DNA of 64,000 nucleotides from Bacteroidota bacterium (GTDB lineage: Bacteria; Bacteroidota; Bacteroidia; Sphingobacteriales; Sphingobacteriaceae), in the NCBI GenBank assembly GCA_021794195.1, contig JAJYRG010000002.1:1-64000 (forward strand), read 5' to 3'. A model generated the notes under the pieces. That model saw only the letters and a list, made by a program, of their open reading frames with translations. It made no database searches and had not been told where the DNA came from. This document shows positions 1-6,941 of this stretch, piece after piece (position 1 is the first letter of the stretch; the number at the start of each line of letters is the position of its first letter). A program made the translations under genes and the position numbers.

Positions 1-344
1 GTGTAATCCCCGCGCACGAAAGGAGCCGTATATTTCTCATAATTCCATAATTTTTGTAAGCGTTTTCGGATCGCTTCTCTGTAGGGAATCTGGGAAAGGT
101 AGTCAAAGGTCACTTCGTTTTGTGCAGCCACCCATTTTTTAGTCTCTTCCGACAAATCATCTTCTAACCAACGATACGGATCTTCTACTGAGTGCCCGAA
201 ATATTCATCTTTATGGTCACTTTTATGGGCTTCAGGGTATTGTTTTGTAGTCATATTTTCTGCAGGATTAATTCTTTGTTCTGGACTGTTATTACAAGCG
301 ACGGCAATAACCGCTATACAAATCAATGCGATGTTCTTATTCAT
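1..344 (-). CDS. prolyl oligopeptidase family protein, N-terminal part (runs off the window)
   Basis: The first 114 codons of a minus-strand gene lie here; the rest is beyond base 1. The start ATG is at 344-342. The protein begins with a short hydrophobic segment ending AVIAVAC, a lipobox-like signal, so it is probably an exported lipoprotein. After about residue 35 it reads YFGHSVEDPYRWLEDD, then QNEVTFDYL and EKYTAPF. This is the characteristic N-terminal opening of the S9A prolyl endopeptidases, which cleave short peptides after proline. The catalytic Ser/Asp/His domain is not in the window, so activity cannot be judged. It is divergent from lpxH, with 96 bases between the start codons. 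Confidence 0.85.
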   Translation of the reverse strand, partial: MNKNIALICIAVIAVACNNSPEQRINPAENMTTKQYPEAHKSDHKDEYFGHSVEDPYRWLEDDLSEETKKWVAAQNEVTFDYLSQIPYREAIRKRLQKLWNYEKYTAPFVRGDY

Positions 345-404
345 GATAGAGATTTTATTTTGTTAAAAATAAACATTATCAGATAATAAATAAAACTATT
401 CATA

Positions 405-435
405 TTGTGAAAATATGATAATATAAGTAGATTTG
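405..435 (+). promoter_or_regulatory. promoter of lpxH (Bacteroidota type)
   Basis: TAGATTTG at 428-435 is a perfect TAnnTTTG -7 element, with TTG at 405-407 some 20 bases upstream as the -33 element. The ATG of lpxH is at 441, so transcription should start at or next to the start codon and the mRNA would be almost leaderless. Confidence 0.55.
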
Positions 436-440
436 GCAAC

Positions 441-1232
441 ATGTTAGAGAGACCAAATATTTATTTTGCTTCAGATTTTCATTTGGGGGTACATGGCGAA
501 AAGGAAGCTGTAGCCCGTGAAAGAAAAATAATATCCTGGTTGAATGGAATACAAAAGGATGCAAAGTCCTTATATTTGGTAGGTGATATTTTTGATTTCT
601 GGTTTGAATATAAAACGGTTGTCCCCCGGGGTTATATACGTTTTTTAGGGAAGCTGGCCGAACTGTCGGATGTGGGGGTAGAGATAGTATTTTTTAAAGG
701 AAATCATGATATGTGGATGTTTGATTATTTTAAAGAGCAATTAAATGCCATTATCATCGATGATGAGCTTGAATTATACGAGCAGGGCAAACGTTTTTTT
801 ATTCATCATGGAGATGGTTTGGGCCCGGGAGATCAGCAATATAAAATTTTAAAAAAAATATTCCGAAGTAAATTTTGCCAGTGGTTGTTTGCAAGACTTC
901 ACCCCAATCTTGGCATTGGGATTGCAAGACGCTGGTCTGCAAAAAGTAGAGCTGCCAATTTACAAACGGAAGTATTTAAAGGGATAGAAAAAGAGTGGCT
1001 TATTACATATACACAGGAGAAGATAAAGAGGGGAGAACTACACGATTTTTATATCTATGGCCACAGACATTTACCTTACGATATACCATTGGAAAATGGG
1101 AGTCGTGTTCTTAACTTGGGAGAGTGGTTCCGGCATTTTACTTATGCAGTATGGGACGGCGAAGCGCTGAAATTAAAAAAATTCACTGAAGGGGGAGAAG
1201 ATCAAAGTATCCCTTTTATACGGAACGGATAA
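441..1232 (+). CDS. lpxH: UDP-2,3-diacylglucosamine diphosphatase (LpxH-type)
   Basis: A calcineurin-like metallophosphoesterase of 263 residues that converts UDP-2,3-diacylglucosamine to lipid X in lipid A synthesis, at the inner face of the cytoplasmic membrane. The metal-binding motifs are all present: SDFHLG (Asp12, His14), VGDIFDFW (Asp49), KGNHDMW (Asn88, His89), HHGDG (His122/123) and YGHRH (His208, His210). Asp-Phe-Trp after the second motif is typical of the LpxH branch rather than of generic phosphoesterases. A Bacteroidota promoter ends five bases before the start. prfA follows on the same strand after 60 bases with its own -7 element. The family is secure; LpxH-like paralogues (LpxH2) cannot be excluded by eye. 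Confidence 0.88.
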   Translation: MLERPNIYFASDFHLGVHGEKEAVARERKIISWLNGIQKDAKSLYLVGDIFDFWFEYKTVVPRGYIRFLGKLAELSDVGVEIVFFKGNHDMWMFDYFKEQLNAIIIDDELELYEQGKRFFIHHGDGLGPGDQQYKILKKIFRSKFCQWLFARLHPNLGIGIARRWSAKSRAANLQTEVFKGIEKEWLITYTQEKIKRGELHDFYIYGHRHLPYDIPLENGSRVLNLGEWFRHFTYAVWDGEALKLKKFTEGGEDQSIPFIRNG

Positions 1233-1247
1233 ATGCTTTAAAAACCG

Positions 1248-1255
1248 TACTTTTG
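1248..1255 (+). promoter_or_regulatory. candidate -7 element upstream of prfA
   Basis: TACTTTTG matches TAnnTTTG exactly and lies 37 bases before the prfA ATG. No clear -33 TTTG is seen at the expected distance, so support is moderate. Confidence 0.4.
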
Positions 1256-1292
1256 AAACACATACCTTATATTATTAAATAAAATAGGTCTT

Positions 1293-2375
1293 ATGAATGA
1301 TATGTTAGATAAATTACAAGCCATAAAAGATCATTGGAAAGAAGTAGAGCTTGAGCTAAGCAAGCCCGAAACTGTTTCGGATATGAAAAGATTCGCAGCG
1401 CTCAATAAAGAATATAAAGACTTGTCCAAAATTGTAGAGCAGTATCATATTTATAAAAATATGATCAGCAATATAAAAACAAATAAAGAAATTTTGGAGA
1501 ATGAAAGTGATCAGGAGTTGAAAGATATGGCAAAAGAAGAGCTGGATGAACTCGAAGAAGCGGCCGAAGAAAAGGAAGAAGAGATCCGTTTGTTGCTGGT
1601 TCCGAAAGATCCGGAGGATGAGAAAAATGCTATTCTTGAGATTAGGGGCGGTGCTGGGGGGGATGAGGCTGCTTTATTTGCGGGCGATTTATATAGGATG
1701 TATTCCCGTTATTGCGAACAAAAAGGATGGCGTGCAGAAGTAATGGACGTCATGGAAGGTTCTTCAGGGGGTTATAAAGAAGTTATCTTAAAAATAAGCG
1801 GGAATGAAGTGTATGGGCAGCTAAAATACGAATCTGGGGTGCACCGCGTACAAAGAGTACCGGAAACTGAGACACAGGGGCGTGTACATACTTCAGCCGC
1901 TTCCGTAGCCGTGTTGCCGGAAGCAGAAGAAGTGGATGTGGAACTTAATATGGGAGATGTGGACATGCAAACTTCGCGCTCAGGTGGGGCCGGAGGACAG
2001 AATGTGAATAAGGTAGAAACAAAAGTACAGCTTACCCATAAACCTTCGGGTATAGTGGTGGTCTGTCAGGTGGAGCGGTCTCAGCTTGCCAACCGGGAAA
2101 GAGCGTTGGAAATGTTGAGAAATAAGTTATATGAATTAGAAGTGCAAAAAAAACATGGGGATATAGCCGCAAAACGAAAGACCATGGTTTCCACCGGAGA
2201 TCGATCTGCTAAAATCCGTACTTATAATTATCCTCAAGGAAGGGTGACAGAACATAGGATTAATCTTACCCTTTACAACCTTACAGCGATAATGGACGGT
2301 GATATTCAGGAAATAATTGATGCGCTTCAATTTGCCGAAAATGCAGAAAAATTAAAAGAAAGTGCAGAAGTTTAG
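1293..2375 (+). CDS. prfA: peptide chain release factor 1
   Basis: RF1 recognises UAA and UAG stop codons and triggers hydrolysis of peptidyl-tRNA on the ribosome. The protein has the usual length (360 residues). The N-terminal helical domain is followed by the codon-recognition segment [16 protein letters not shown], in which the RF1-type P-x-T tripeptide reads PET, and then by the catalytic GGQ motif (residues 234-236) in [13 protein letters not shown]2 would carry SPF instead of P-x-T. The GGQ glutamine is the residue normally methylated by PrmC. The start ATG is followed by a helical N-terminus typical of the family. The gene is followed by tRNA-Asp on the same strand. Confidence 0.96.
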   Translation: MNDMLDKLQAIKDHWKEVELELSKPETVSDMKRFAALNKEYKDLSKIVEQYHIYKNMISNIKTNKEILENESDQELKDMAKEELDELEEAAEEKEEEIRLLLVPKDPEDEKNAILEIRGGAGGDEAALFAGDLYRMYSRYCEQKGWRAEVMDVMEGSSGGYKEVILKISGNEVYGQLKYESGVHRVQRVPETETQGRVHTSAASVAVLPEAEEVDVELNMGDVDMQTSRSGGAGGQNVNKVETKVQLTHKPSGIVVVCQVERSQLANRERALEMLRNKLYELEVQKKHGDIAAKRKTMVSTGDRSAKIRTYNYPQGRVTEHRINLTLYNLTAIMDGDIQEIIDALQFAENAEKLKESAEV

Positions 2376-2386
2376 TTTTTTTTATT

Positions 2387-2422
2387 TTTGTTTAGCAATT
2401 ATCAAAATAAGTACTATATTTG
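2387..2422 (+). promoter_or_regulatory. candidate promoter of tRNA-Asp
   Basis: TATATTTG at 2415-2422 is an exact TAnnTTTG -7 element about 60 bases before the tRNA. TTTG at 2387-2390 could be the -33 element, although the 24-base spacing is longer than usual. Confidence 0.45.
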
Positions 2423-2484
2423 CACAGCTTCTCGGAAGAAAGCCCATATAACGCGGTTCTTTTGAAAGCAAATGTTCTCATTTT

Positions 2485-2558
2485 GGTCTGGTAGTTCAGT
2501 TGGTTAGAATACATGCCTGTCACGCATGGGGTCGCGGGTTCGAGTCCCGTCCAGACCG
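2485..2558 (+). tRNA. tRNA-Asp (GTC)
   Basis: A 74-base cloverleaf. The acceptor arm GGTCTGG pairs with CCAGACC (2551-2557), followed by discriminator G. The D-loop carries GTTCAGTTGGTTAGA, the anticodon GTC is at 2519-2521 in the loop CTGTCAC, and the T-arm reads GCGGGTTCGAGTCCCGT. The 3' CCA is not encoded. It is followed by a terminator hairpin and then by a broken transposase, so it sits at the edge of an accessory region, as tRNA genes often do. Confidence 0.97.
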
Positions 2559-2568
2559 CATTTTACAT

Positions 2569-2599
2569 CAAAACCTTACAATATTTTTGTAGGGTTTTG
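2569..2599 (+). terminator. terminator hairpin after tRNA-Asp
   Basis: Two 13-base arms (2569-2581 and 2587-2599) pair along their whole length with one G-U pair, around a 5-base loop, ten bases after the tRNA. A short T-rich stretch follows. Probably the intrinsic terminator of the tRNA transcript. Confidence 0.65.
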
Positions 2600-2694
2600 T
2601 CGTTTTAAGAACTGTCTGTACTTTAAAGGGACGTTATCCGGATCAGTTTCAAAAGTTGTGGAGGAATTAGATAATAGTTTTTATGTTTACGTTT

Positions 2695-3005
2695 ATGCAG
2701 ACAGAAGAGTTATTAAAGCTATTACTCCCAAAGTACCTAGTAGAGTATTTCAATATCGTTAAAGCTTACGATGATCCTGCAGATTTATTACATATAGAAT
2801 TTGAGGAGAAAAACGCGATCCTCCCTAGAATTTAGTAATCGTCAATATCAATCTAAAGGTTATTTACCCTCTATCACAGTTGAGGATTTTTCCTTGTGTG
2901 GAATGCCCGTTAAACTGCAAATTAAGCGACGGCGCTGGATGGACAAAAACAGTGGTGAAGTCCTCCAACAGAGACTGGAACCTGCTAGCAAAAGACAGGA
3001 ACTAG
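2695..3005 (+). pseudogene. degenerate ISAon1-like transposase N-terminal ORF (frameshifted)
   Basis: The reading frame opens at ATG 2695 with MQTEELLKLLLPKYLVEYF and runs to TAG at 2833-2835. The homologous sequence continues in a second frame (EFSNRQYQSKGYLPSITVED, then KLQIKRRRWMDKNSGEVLQ). It then shifts to a third frame (NRDWNLLAKDRN) that ends at TAG 3003-3005. This is the first ORF of the two-ORF ISAon1-type insertion sequences common in Bacteroidota. Two frameshifts make it non-functional, and I see no trace of the second, catalytic ORF. It lies between tRNA-Asp and the peptide cluster and marks the junction as a recombination-prone site. The family name is from recall of the conserved sequence. 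Confidence 0.75.
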
Positions 3006-3390
3006 CTAAGGTTGGTGGAAAAAAGAAGAACCTTGCACCCAAGTTCTGGAATCCATTCCCCACTGCGCTGTACCTTTTCTTTTCACTGGATAAGTCCTGC
3101 AGGACAAAATACAGAACCAACTCCATCGAAAAAAGGTCAGAAATTAAAAATTTGGACAGATATGGGTTGCTTGACTTTTTCAGTAGCCCTAATTTAATCA
3201 ATATTTGTATACCTTAAAACGTTTTATATTTTCAAGGAATCGGCATACTTGTAATTTTTATCATATAATAAACAATAAATTATAAAAAACTGCGTTATAT
3301 AGATATAATTGTCCCTGATTAAAGGCTATAATTAAGAATTATCAAGGGCAATGTTTGAGATATTTTTAAAATTATAAACTATGATAAACT
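3006..3390. other. IS debris and leader region of the peptide cluster
   Basis: Bases 3006-3200 carry short open frames that I do not recognise, probably decayed insertion-sequence DNA. Bases 3200-3390 are very A/T-rich. An imperfect inverted repeat (about 3311-3323 against 3340-3354) precedes the first gene. A 10-base tandem duplication (ATGATAAACT at 3381, ATGATAAACA at 3391) surrounds the first start codon. No convincing TAnnTTTG promoter is seen, although one must exist for the cluster. Confidence 0.4.
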
Positions 3391-4494
3391 ATGATAAACA
3401 ATATAAGATTGACCTTATGTACTACAGTTATGAATAGGTTAGATTATCTAAAAATTACGCTTCCTCAAAACATCATAGATAACATTGGTTGTATAAATAA
3501 ATTAGAATTTCTTATTCTAGACTATAGTTCTAGTGACGGTTTAAGGGATTGGTTATATCCAAATTATGATGACATGTTATCGGATGGAACTATGAGCTAT
3601 TATCGAATTGAGAACAAAAGTTCTTACAACCATAGCCACGCTAAAAATCAAGCATTTAAACTTGCTAAAGGTCAGATTGTATGTAACATAGATGCTGACA
3701 ACTTTACCGGGCCACATTTTGCCGAATACCTGATCGATCAGTTCGATGTGAAAGAAAGCATATTTCTATCGACGACGTCACGCACATTCCTTTCATCCAA
3801 AACGAAAGACTGGATTACTGGAGGTAGCGACATTTTAGGCAAAATAGCTGTCCGTAAGAGCGACTTTCTACGCGTACGCGGATATGATGAAGACTTTACC
3901 GGATATGGTTTTGAGGATGCAGATTTGATAAACCGACTGGAATTGTTGGGGTTAAGAAGAATTGTCATGGATGATCATAAATTTAGAAATGCCCTACCAC
4001 ACGAAGATTCCTTGAGAAAAACAGATCGAATCAAATCTGACGTTTATATCAAGCAAAAGACATTTTATGAGACCTATTACTTGGTACTACGTGACGATAA
4101 TTCGCTCGTCTCGGCGGCAATGATCAACACGGCAACGCTACATGCGACAAACAAATCAAGGCTGACAAACCCTATAGAAACACAATTCGAATACGATGTC
4201 CGTGAAGAGTCAGTTTGTACGGGGTTTTGGCAAGACATGGACGAAGGAACACTATTCGTGAACAAACTAAGCTTACCAAGCCAAATGTATTTAAAAACAT
4301 CCTTCGGATTAGAATCGAGTAATTTTCATCGGCCAACCGAATTTCTGCACCACATCAAAAACGAAAAAATGGCACAAGAGATCATCATGTTTCATGAGAC
4401 CATCACGAATCGTCGAAAGATGATGCAGAATTATCATTTCAACACGATTCAAGTGAATACAAAAAATTGGCTGAGCGATACTCCTACTCATTAA
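3391..4494 (+). CDS. GT-A glycosyltransferase, family 2 type, in RiPP cluster
   Basis: A 367-residue glycosyltransferase with a GT2 fold. The N-terminal nucleotide-sugar half contains LDYSSSDG (about residue 43) and the metal-binding NIDADNF (Asp101, Asp103). The acceptor half has GYDEDFTGYGFEDADL (residues 164-179), the galactosyltransferase-like signature containing the catalytic-base ED. The last 150 residues match nothing I recognise. It is the first gene of the same-strand cluster and lies just upstream of an unknown gene and the peptide precursor. It could glycosylate the peptide or make a sugar elsewhere; the donor cannot be told from sequence. The start at 3391 is chosen because the tandem-duplicated ATG at 3381 is in a frame that closes within about 20 codons. 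Confidence 0.8.
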   Translation: MINNIRLTLCTTVMNRLDYLKITLPQNIIDNIGCINKLEFLILDYSSSDGLRDWLYPNYDDMLSDGTMSYYRIENKSSYNHSHAKNQAFKLAKGQIVCNIDADNFTGPHFAEYLIDQFDVKESIFLSTTSRTFLSSKTKDWITGGSDILGKIAVRKSDFLRVRGYDEDFTGYGFEDADLINRLELLGLRRIVMDDHKFRNALPHEDSLRKTDRIKSDVYIKQKTFYETYYLVLRDDNSLVSAAMINTATLHATNKSRLTNPIETQFEYDVREESVCTGFWQDMDEGTLFVNKLSLPSQMYLKTSFGLESSNFHRPTEFLHHIKNEKMAQEIIMFHETITNRRKMMQNYHFNTIQVNTKNWLSDTPTH

Positions 4495-4502
4495 CATACA
4501 CT

Positions 4503-5375
4503 ATGGAATCAAAAAAATATACTGCGGCACGTTTCAGCGTTTTTATAGGCATGGAAGATTGGCATTCCATCATGCATATTATCAAGCCATTAATCATAGT
4601 TGACAATTCCGAAAAATTCGTCATCTATCTGTCGACTACTCGTGGAGAATGTATCAACTTTACATACCTATTCAGCGAGTTAGATGCAGATCAACAGCAT
4701 CGTCTCCACGCCATTATTGAACATATTGAATCTTTTCTGATGCGATACGATAGCGAATCGACACATGATTTAATCAATAACAACGACGAAATATTTAAGG
4801 ATTTTCCGTCACGAATGATCTATTATAACATACATGATAATACGCTGAAAAATTTCAATCGCGAGGAGAATGACTTATACTTACAGGAGATCAAAGAAGT
4901 TTTGACGCATTTTAGTTTGGATACCTTGCTGACGGAAGAGGTTTCTTATCCGTCGCTACTTTACTGGACCGTATGTTACCTCGGAGTTATTGCAAACAGT
5001 ATACACATTTCTCAAGAGATATTAGAGCACATCCGTAAGCTCGATATTGCCCATCACGGTGATAGCAACCTGTTATCGACAAGCCTAATTGAAGAATACA
5101 TCGAACTCGTTGTTGAAAGCCAAGAAGCGACGCGACGTCCACATCATTTCGCTACACTGGAATCGGCGCTCAAGAAAATAAGCATCCAACTGCACGCGCA
5201 TAAAGAGGAGAGTCGAGACATTTTACACATTGCCTTTGATTTGCTCACACATATAGAAAACCATCTCGGCATTGACATGGCCAATATATTACGCATTATG
5301 GAATGCTGGAATCTCCGAAAGGCCAAACAGCCAGAAAAATGTCGCGGTACGGTGCTTTTTGGACATACATTTTAG
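4503..5375 (+). CDS. unknown RiPP-cluster protein
   Basis: About 290 residues from ATG 4503. An in-frame ATG at 4467 would overlap the upstream gene by 28 bases and is less likely. No signal peptide or membrane segment is seen. The N-terminal 60 residues (RFSVFIGMEDWHSI, then FVIYLSTTRGECINF) faintly resemble the C-terminal or stand-alone 'thiopeptide-type' domain that accompanies lantibiotic dehydratases. That domain also opens with a strand, a Trp and an R-G-E/H-x-I-like motif. The remainder is helical. This resemblance is by eye only and may be wrong. It is co-directional with the precursor 58 bases downstream, so a biosynthetic, scaffolding or immunity role is plausible. Confidence 0.6.
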   Translation: MESKKYTAARFSVFIGMEDWHSIMHIIKPLIIVDNSEKFVIYLSTTRGECINFTYLFSELDADQQHRLHAIIEHIESFLMRYDSESTHDLINNNDEIFKDFPSRMIYYNIHDNTLKNFNREENDLYLQEIKEVLTHFSLDTLLTEEVSYPSLLYWTVCYLGVIANSIHISQEILEHIRKLDIAHHGDSNLLSTSLIEEYIELVVESQEATRRPHHFATLESALKKISIQLHAHKEESRDILHIAFDLLTHIENHLGIDMANILRIMECWNLRKAKQPEKCRGTVLFGHTF

Positions 5376-5433
5376 ACAAACTTGGGAAGCCGAAAACAAG
5401 TACTAGAGTAGGCACAATTTTAAATTTATTTTT

Positions 5434-5595
5434 ATGAAAAAGTTAAATTTCCCGGAAATCAACGCCGTTGATTTCAACAACCTCAAAAAAATGGGTAGAG
5501 GCAGAATGAAAAGTGTTAAAGGCGGATACACAGCCAACACAGTGACGATACCTGGTGGTACCGACGATGGAGACGATGGCATCCGTAACGACTAA
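5434..5595 (+). CDS. RiPP precursor peptide (graspetide-type, double-glycine leader)
   Basis: A 53-codon gene, ATG 5434 to TAA 5593-5595, preceded by an A/T-rich Bacteroidota-style leader. Residues 1-31 form a leader that starts MKKLNFPEI and ends MKSVKGG, matching the 'GG-Bacteroidales natural product precursor' style. The predicted cut is after Gly30-Gly31. The 22-residue core (32-53) contains Thr33, Thr36, Thr38 and Thr43, an I-P-G-G turn, and then Asp44, 45, 47, 48 and 53. Thr donors followed by Asp acceptors are the pattern of omega-ester graspetides. It lies directly upstream of the ATP-grasp and SPASM maturases, and a C39 exporter is in the same run. The gene is short enough to be missed by automatic callers. 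Confidence 0.88.
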   Translation: MKKLNFPEINAVDFNNLKKMGRGRMKSVKGGYTANTVTIPGGTDDGDDGIRND

Positions 5596-5607
5596 TCGTT
5601 TTAATAT

Positions 5608-5636
5608 ACTGGGGTGAATACGTGTATTCCCCCAGT
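5608..5636 (+). terminator. strong hairpin between precursor and maturase genes
   Basis: ACTGGGG pairs with CCCCAGT and the inner GAATAC pairs with GTATTC, with a single T bulge, 13 bases after the precursor stop. No clean run of T follows. It may be a leaky terminator or an mRNA-stabilising stem that keeps precursor transcripts more abundant than maturase transcripts. Confidence 0.5.
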
Positions 5637-5739
5637 TATTTAGTTTGATGATACGCATATAGTTTTATGATGATCTCCTTTGATCATGTATTGTCAGCAG
5701 AACCTATTTAGAGTCGTACACTATTAATAATATACGCCA

Positions 5740-6726
5740 ATGATTTTACTGCTAACCGGTGATGGTGATTTGTCGACAGATCTCGTGATGGATGTGTTGA
5801 AATACTATGATTATCCGCACTACAGAATAAATTCTTACGATCTCCTGGATGCTGGATTTTGTATTGATATTTCCGACAATCGCTACACGATGGCTGTGAA
5901 CGGGCAGGAGATAGATCTGAAAACAGTAGGTGCAGTTTGGTTTCGCAAGTTTGGATTTTTCCGAAAAAGCCAGCAATATCAATCGATATTCCGAACCTTC
6001 GGAACTGACGTGGCAGATAATATATCCAAGGAGTTTTCTTCGGTACTCGGTGCGGTAACCGGCGTTTTAAAAGACAAAACGTGGTTGACATTGCCGGAGG
6101 CAACAAACTTAAACAAGATTGAAGTACTTATCGAAGCCTCCAATTGCGGCATTAATATCCCCAATTCAGTCGTTACTACGTCCAAAACGGTTTTACAAGA
6201 CAATCCCGATTTGTACATCACGAAATCGATTAAAGATCCTTGGATCTTACGAAAATCTGAGGCAAAATCCGACATATTTACCATGTTTACGACCGTTGTA
6301 AAGCAAACGGATCTACCGCATATTCCAAGCGTATTCTTCCCTTCATTGATTCAGAAAAAAGTAGAAAAGGAATATGAAATTCGGAGCTTCTTTCTAGCTG
6401 GAAAGTTCTATTCTATGGCGATTTTCTCGCAATTGGATGATCAAACCGAAGTGGACTTCCGCAGATACAACTGGCAAGTACCCAATAGAACTGTTCCATA
6501 TACACTTCCGAAAGAGTTGGAAAGGAAATTAAAAAAACTCATTAAGCGCTTTAAATTGAATTGTTGCTCGGTGGATCTTATACGCAACAAAGAGGGTAAC
6601 TACTTCTTTTTAGAAATTAATCCTACCGGACAATTCGGAATGGTAGATTTTCCCTGCAACTACAACCTGCATCACGAAGTTGCGCGAACATTGATAAAGA
6701 TGGATCACAAAAGCCTTGCGTCATGA
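5740..6726 (+). CDS. gwsG: grasp-with-spasm system ATP-grasp peptide ligase (GwsG)
   Basis: An ATP-grasp ligase of 328 residues from the family that modifies ribosomal peptides (microviridin/graspetide ligases, 'grasp-with-spasm' branch). It would activate a core carboxylate as an acyl phosphate and join it to a hydroxyl or amine. The N-terminal pre-ATP-grasp domain starts MILLLTGDGDLSTD and contains VWFRKFGFFR. The central domain has the nucleotide-binding strand LYITKSIKDPW. The C-terminal Mg-ATP motif is FLEINPTGQFG (Glu292, Asn294). Its partners are the precursor upstream and, through an ATGA overlap at 6723-6726, a 72-residue protein that in turn overlaps gwsS. The family call is firm; the ring pattern made is unknown. 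Confidence 0.88.
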   Translation: MILLLTGDGDLSTDLVMDVLKYYDYPHYRINSYDLLDAGFCIDISDNRYTMAVNGQEIDLKTVGAVWFRKFGFFRKSQQYQSIFRTFGTDVADNISKEFSSVLGAVTGVLKDKTWLTLPEATNLNKIEVLIEASNCGINIPNSVVTTSKTVLQDNPDLYITKSIKDPWILRKSEAKSDIFTMFTTVVKQTDLPHIPSVFFPSLIQKKVEKEYEIRSFFLAGKFYSMAIFSQLDDQTEVDFRRYNWQVPNRTVPYTLPKELERKLKKLIKRFKLNCCSVDLIRNKEGNYFFLEINPTGQFGMVDFPCNYNLHHEVARTLIKMDHKSLAS

Positions 6727-6941
6727 AAAAGTTTATCACAGAAATCGATAACCGATCTGATAAGTCGCTCTTATCATTAAATTCCTTATTGGCAGAAGAA
6801 CTCGGCAAATATGCGGAGTTACCTGTGCCTGCGCAGGAATTTATGCCATCTTGCGCGTATCACCACAACAAGAGTTACGATACGCAGCCATTTCATAAAC
6901 ATATTACACGAATGATCGAAAACTTTAAAGATGATGAATAA
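6723..6941 (+). CDS. small unknown protein between gwsG and gwsS
   Basis: 72 residues. It overlaps gwsG by ATGA (6723-6726) and gwsS by 11 bases, so its translation is coupled to both maturases. It has no leader-type Gly-Gly, no signal peptide and no membrane segment. It is rich in Leu/Glu/Lys in its first half, with SCAYHHNKSYD near the middle (one Cys, several His) and an acidic C-terminus. It could be an adaptor, a leader-binding subunit or a short piece of the maturase machinery. It is not recognised, and no function is assigned. Confidence 0.65.
   Translation: MKKFITEIDNRSDKSLLSLNSLLAEELGKYAELPVPAQEFMPSCAYHHNKSYDTQPFHKHITRMIENFKDDE

Noticed and set aside
2526-2762. Open frame overlapping tRNA-Asp and its terminator
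   Set aside because: It begins inside the tRNA and matches no protein; the tRNA and hairpin explain the sequence.
2801-3217. 138-codon frame that could be called a hypothetical protein
   Set aside because: Its first part is the second-frame fragment of the broken ISAon1-like transposase ORF; the rest is unrecognised and probably decayed.
5708-6106. Minus-strand frame of 132 codons across the start of gwsG
   Set aside because: It is antisense to a clear ATP-grasp gene and has no family features.
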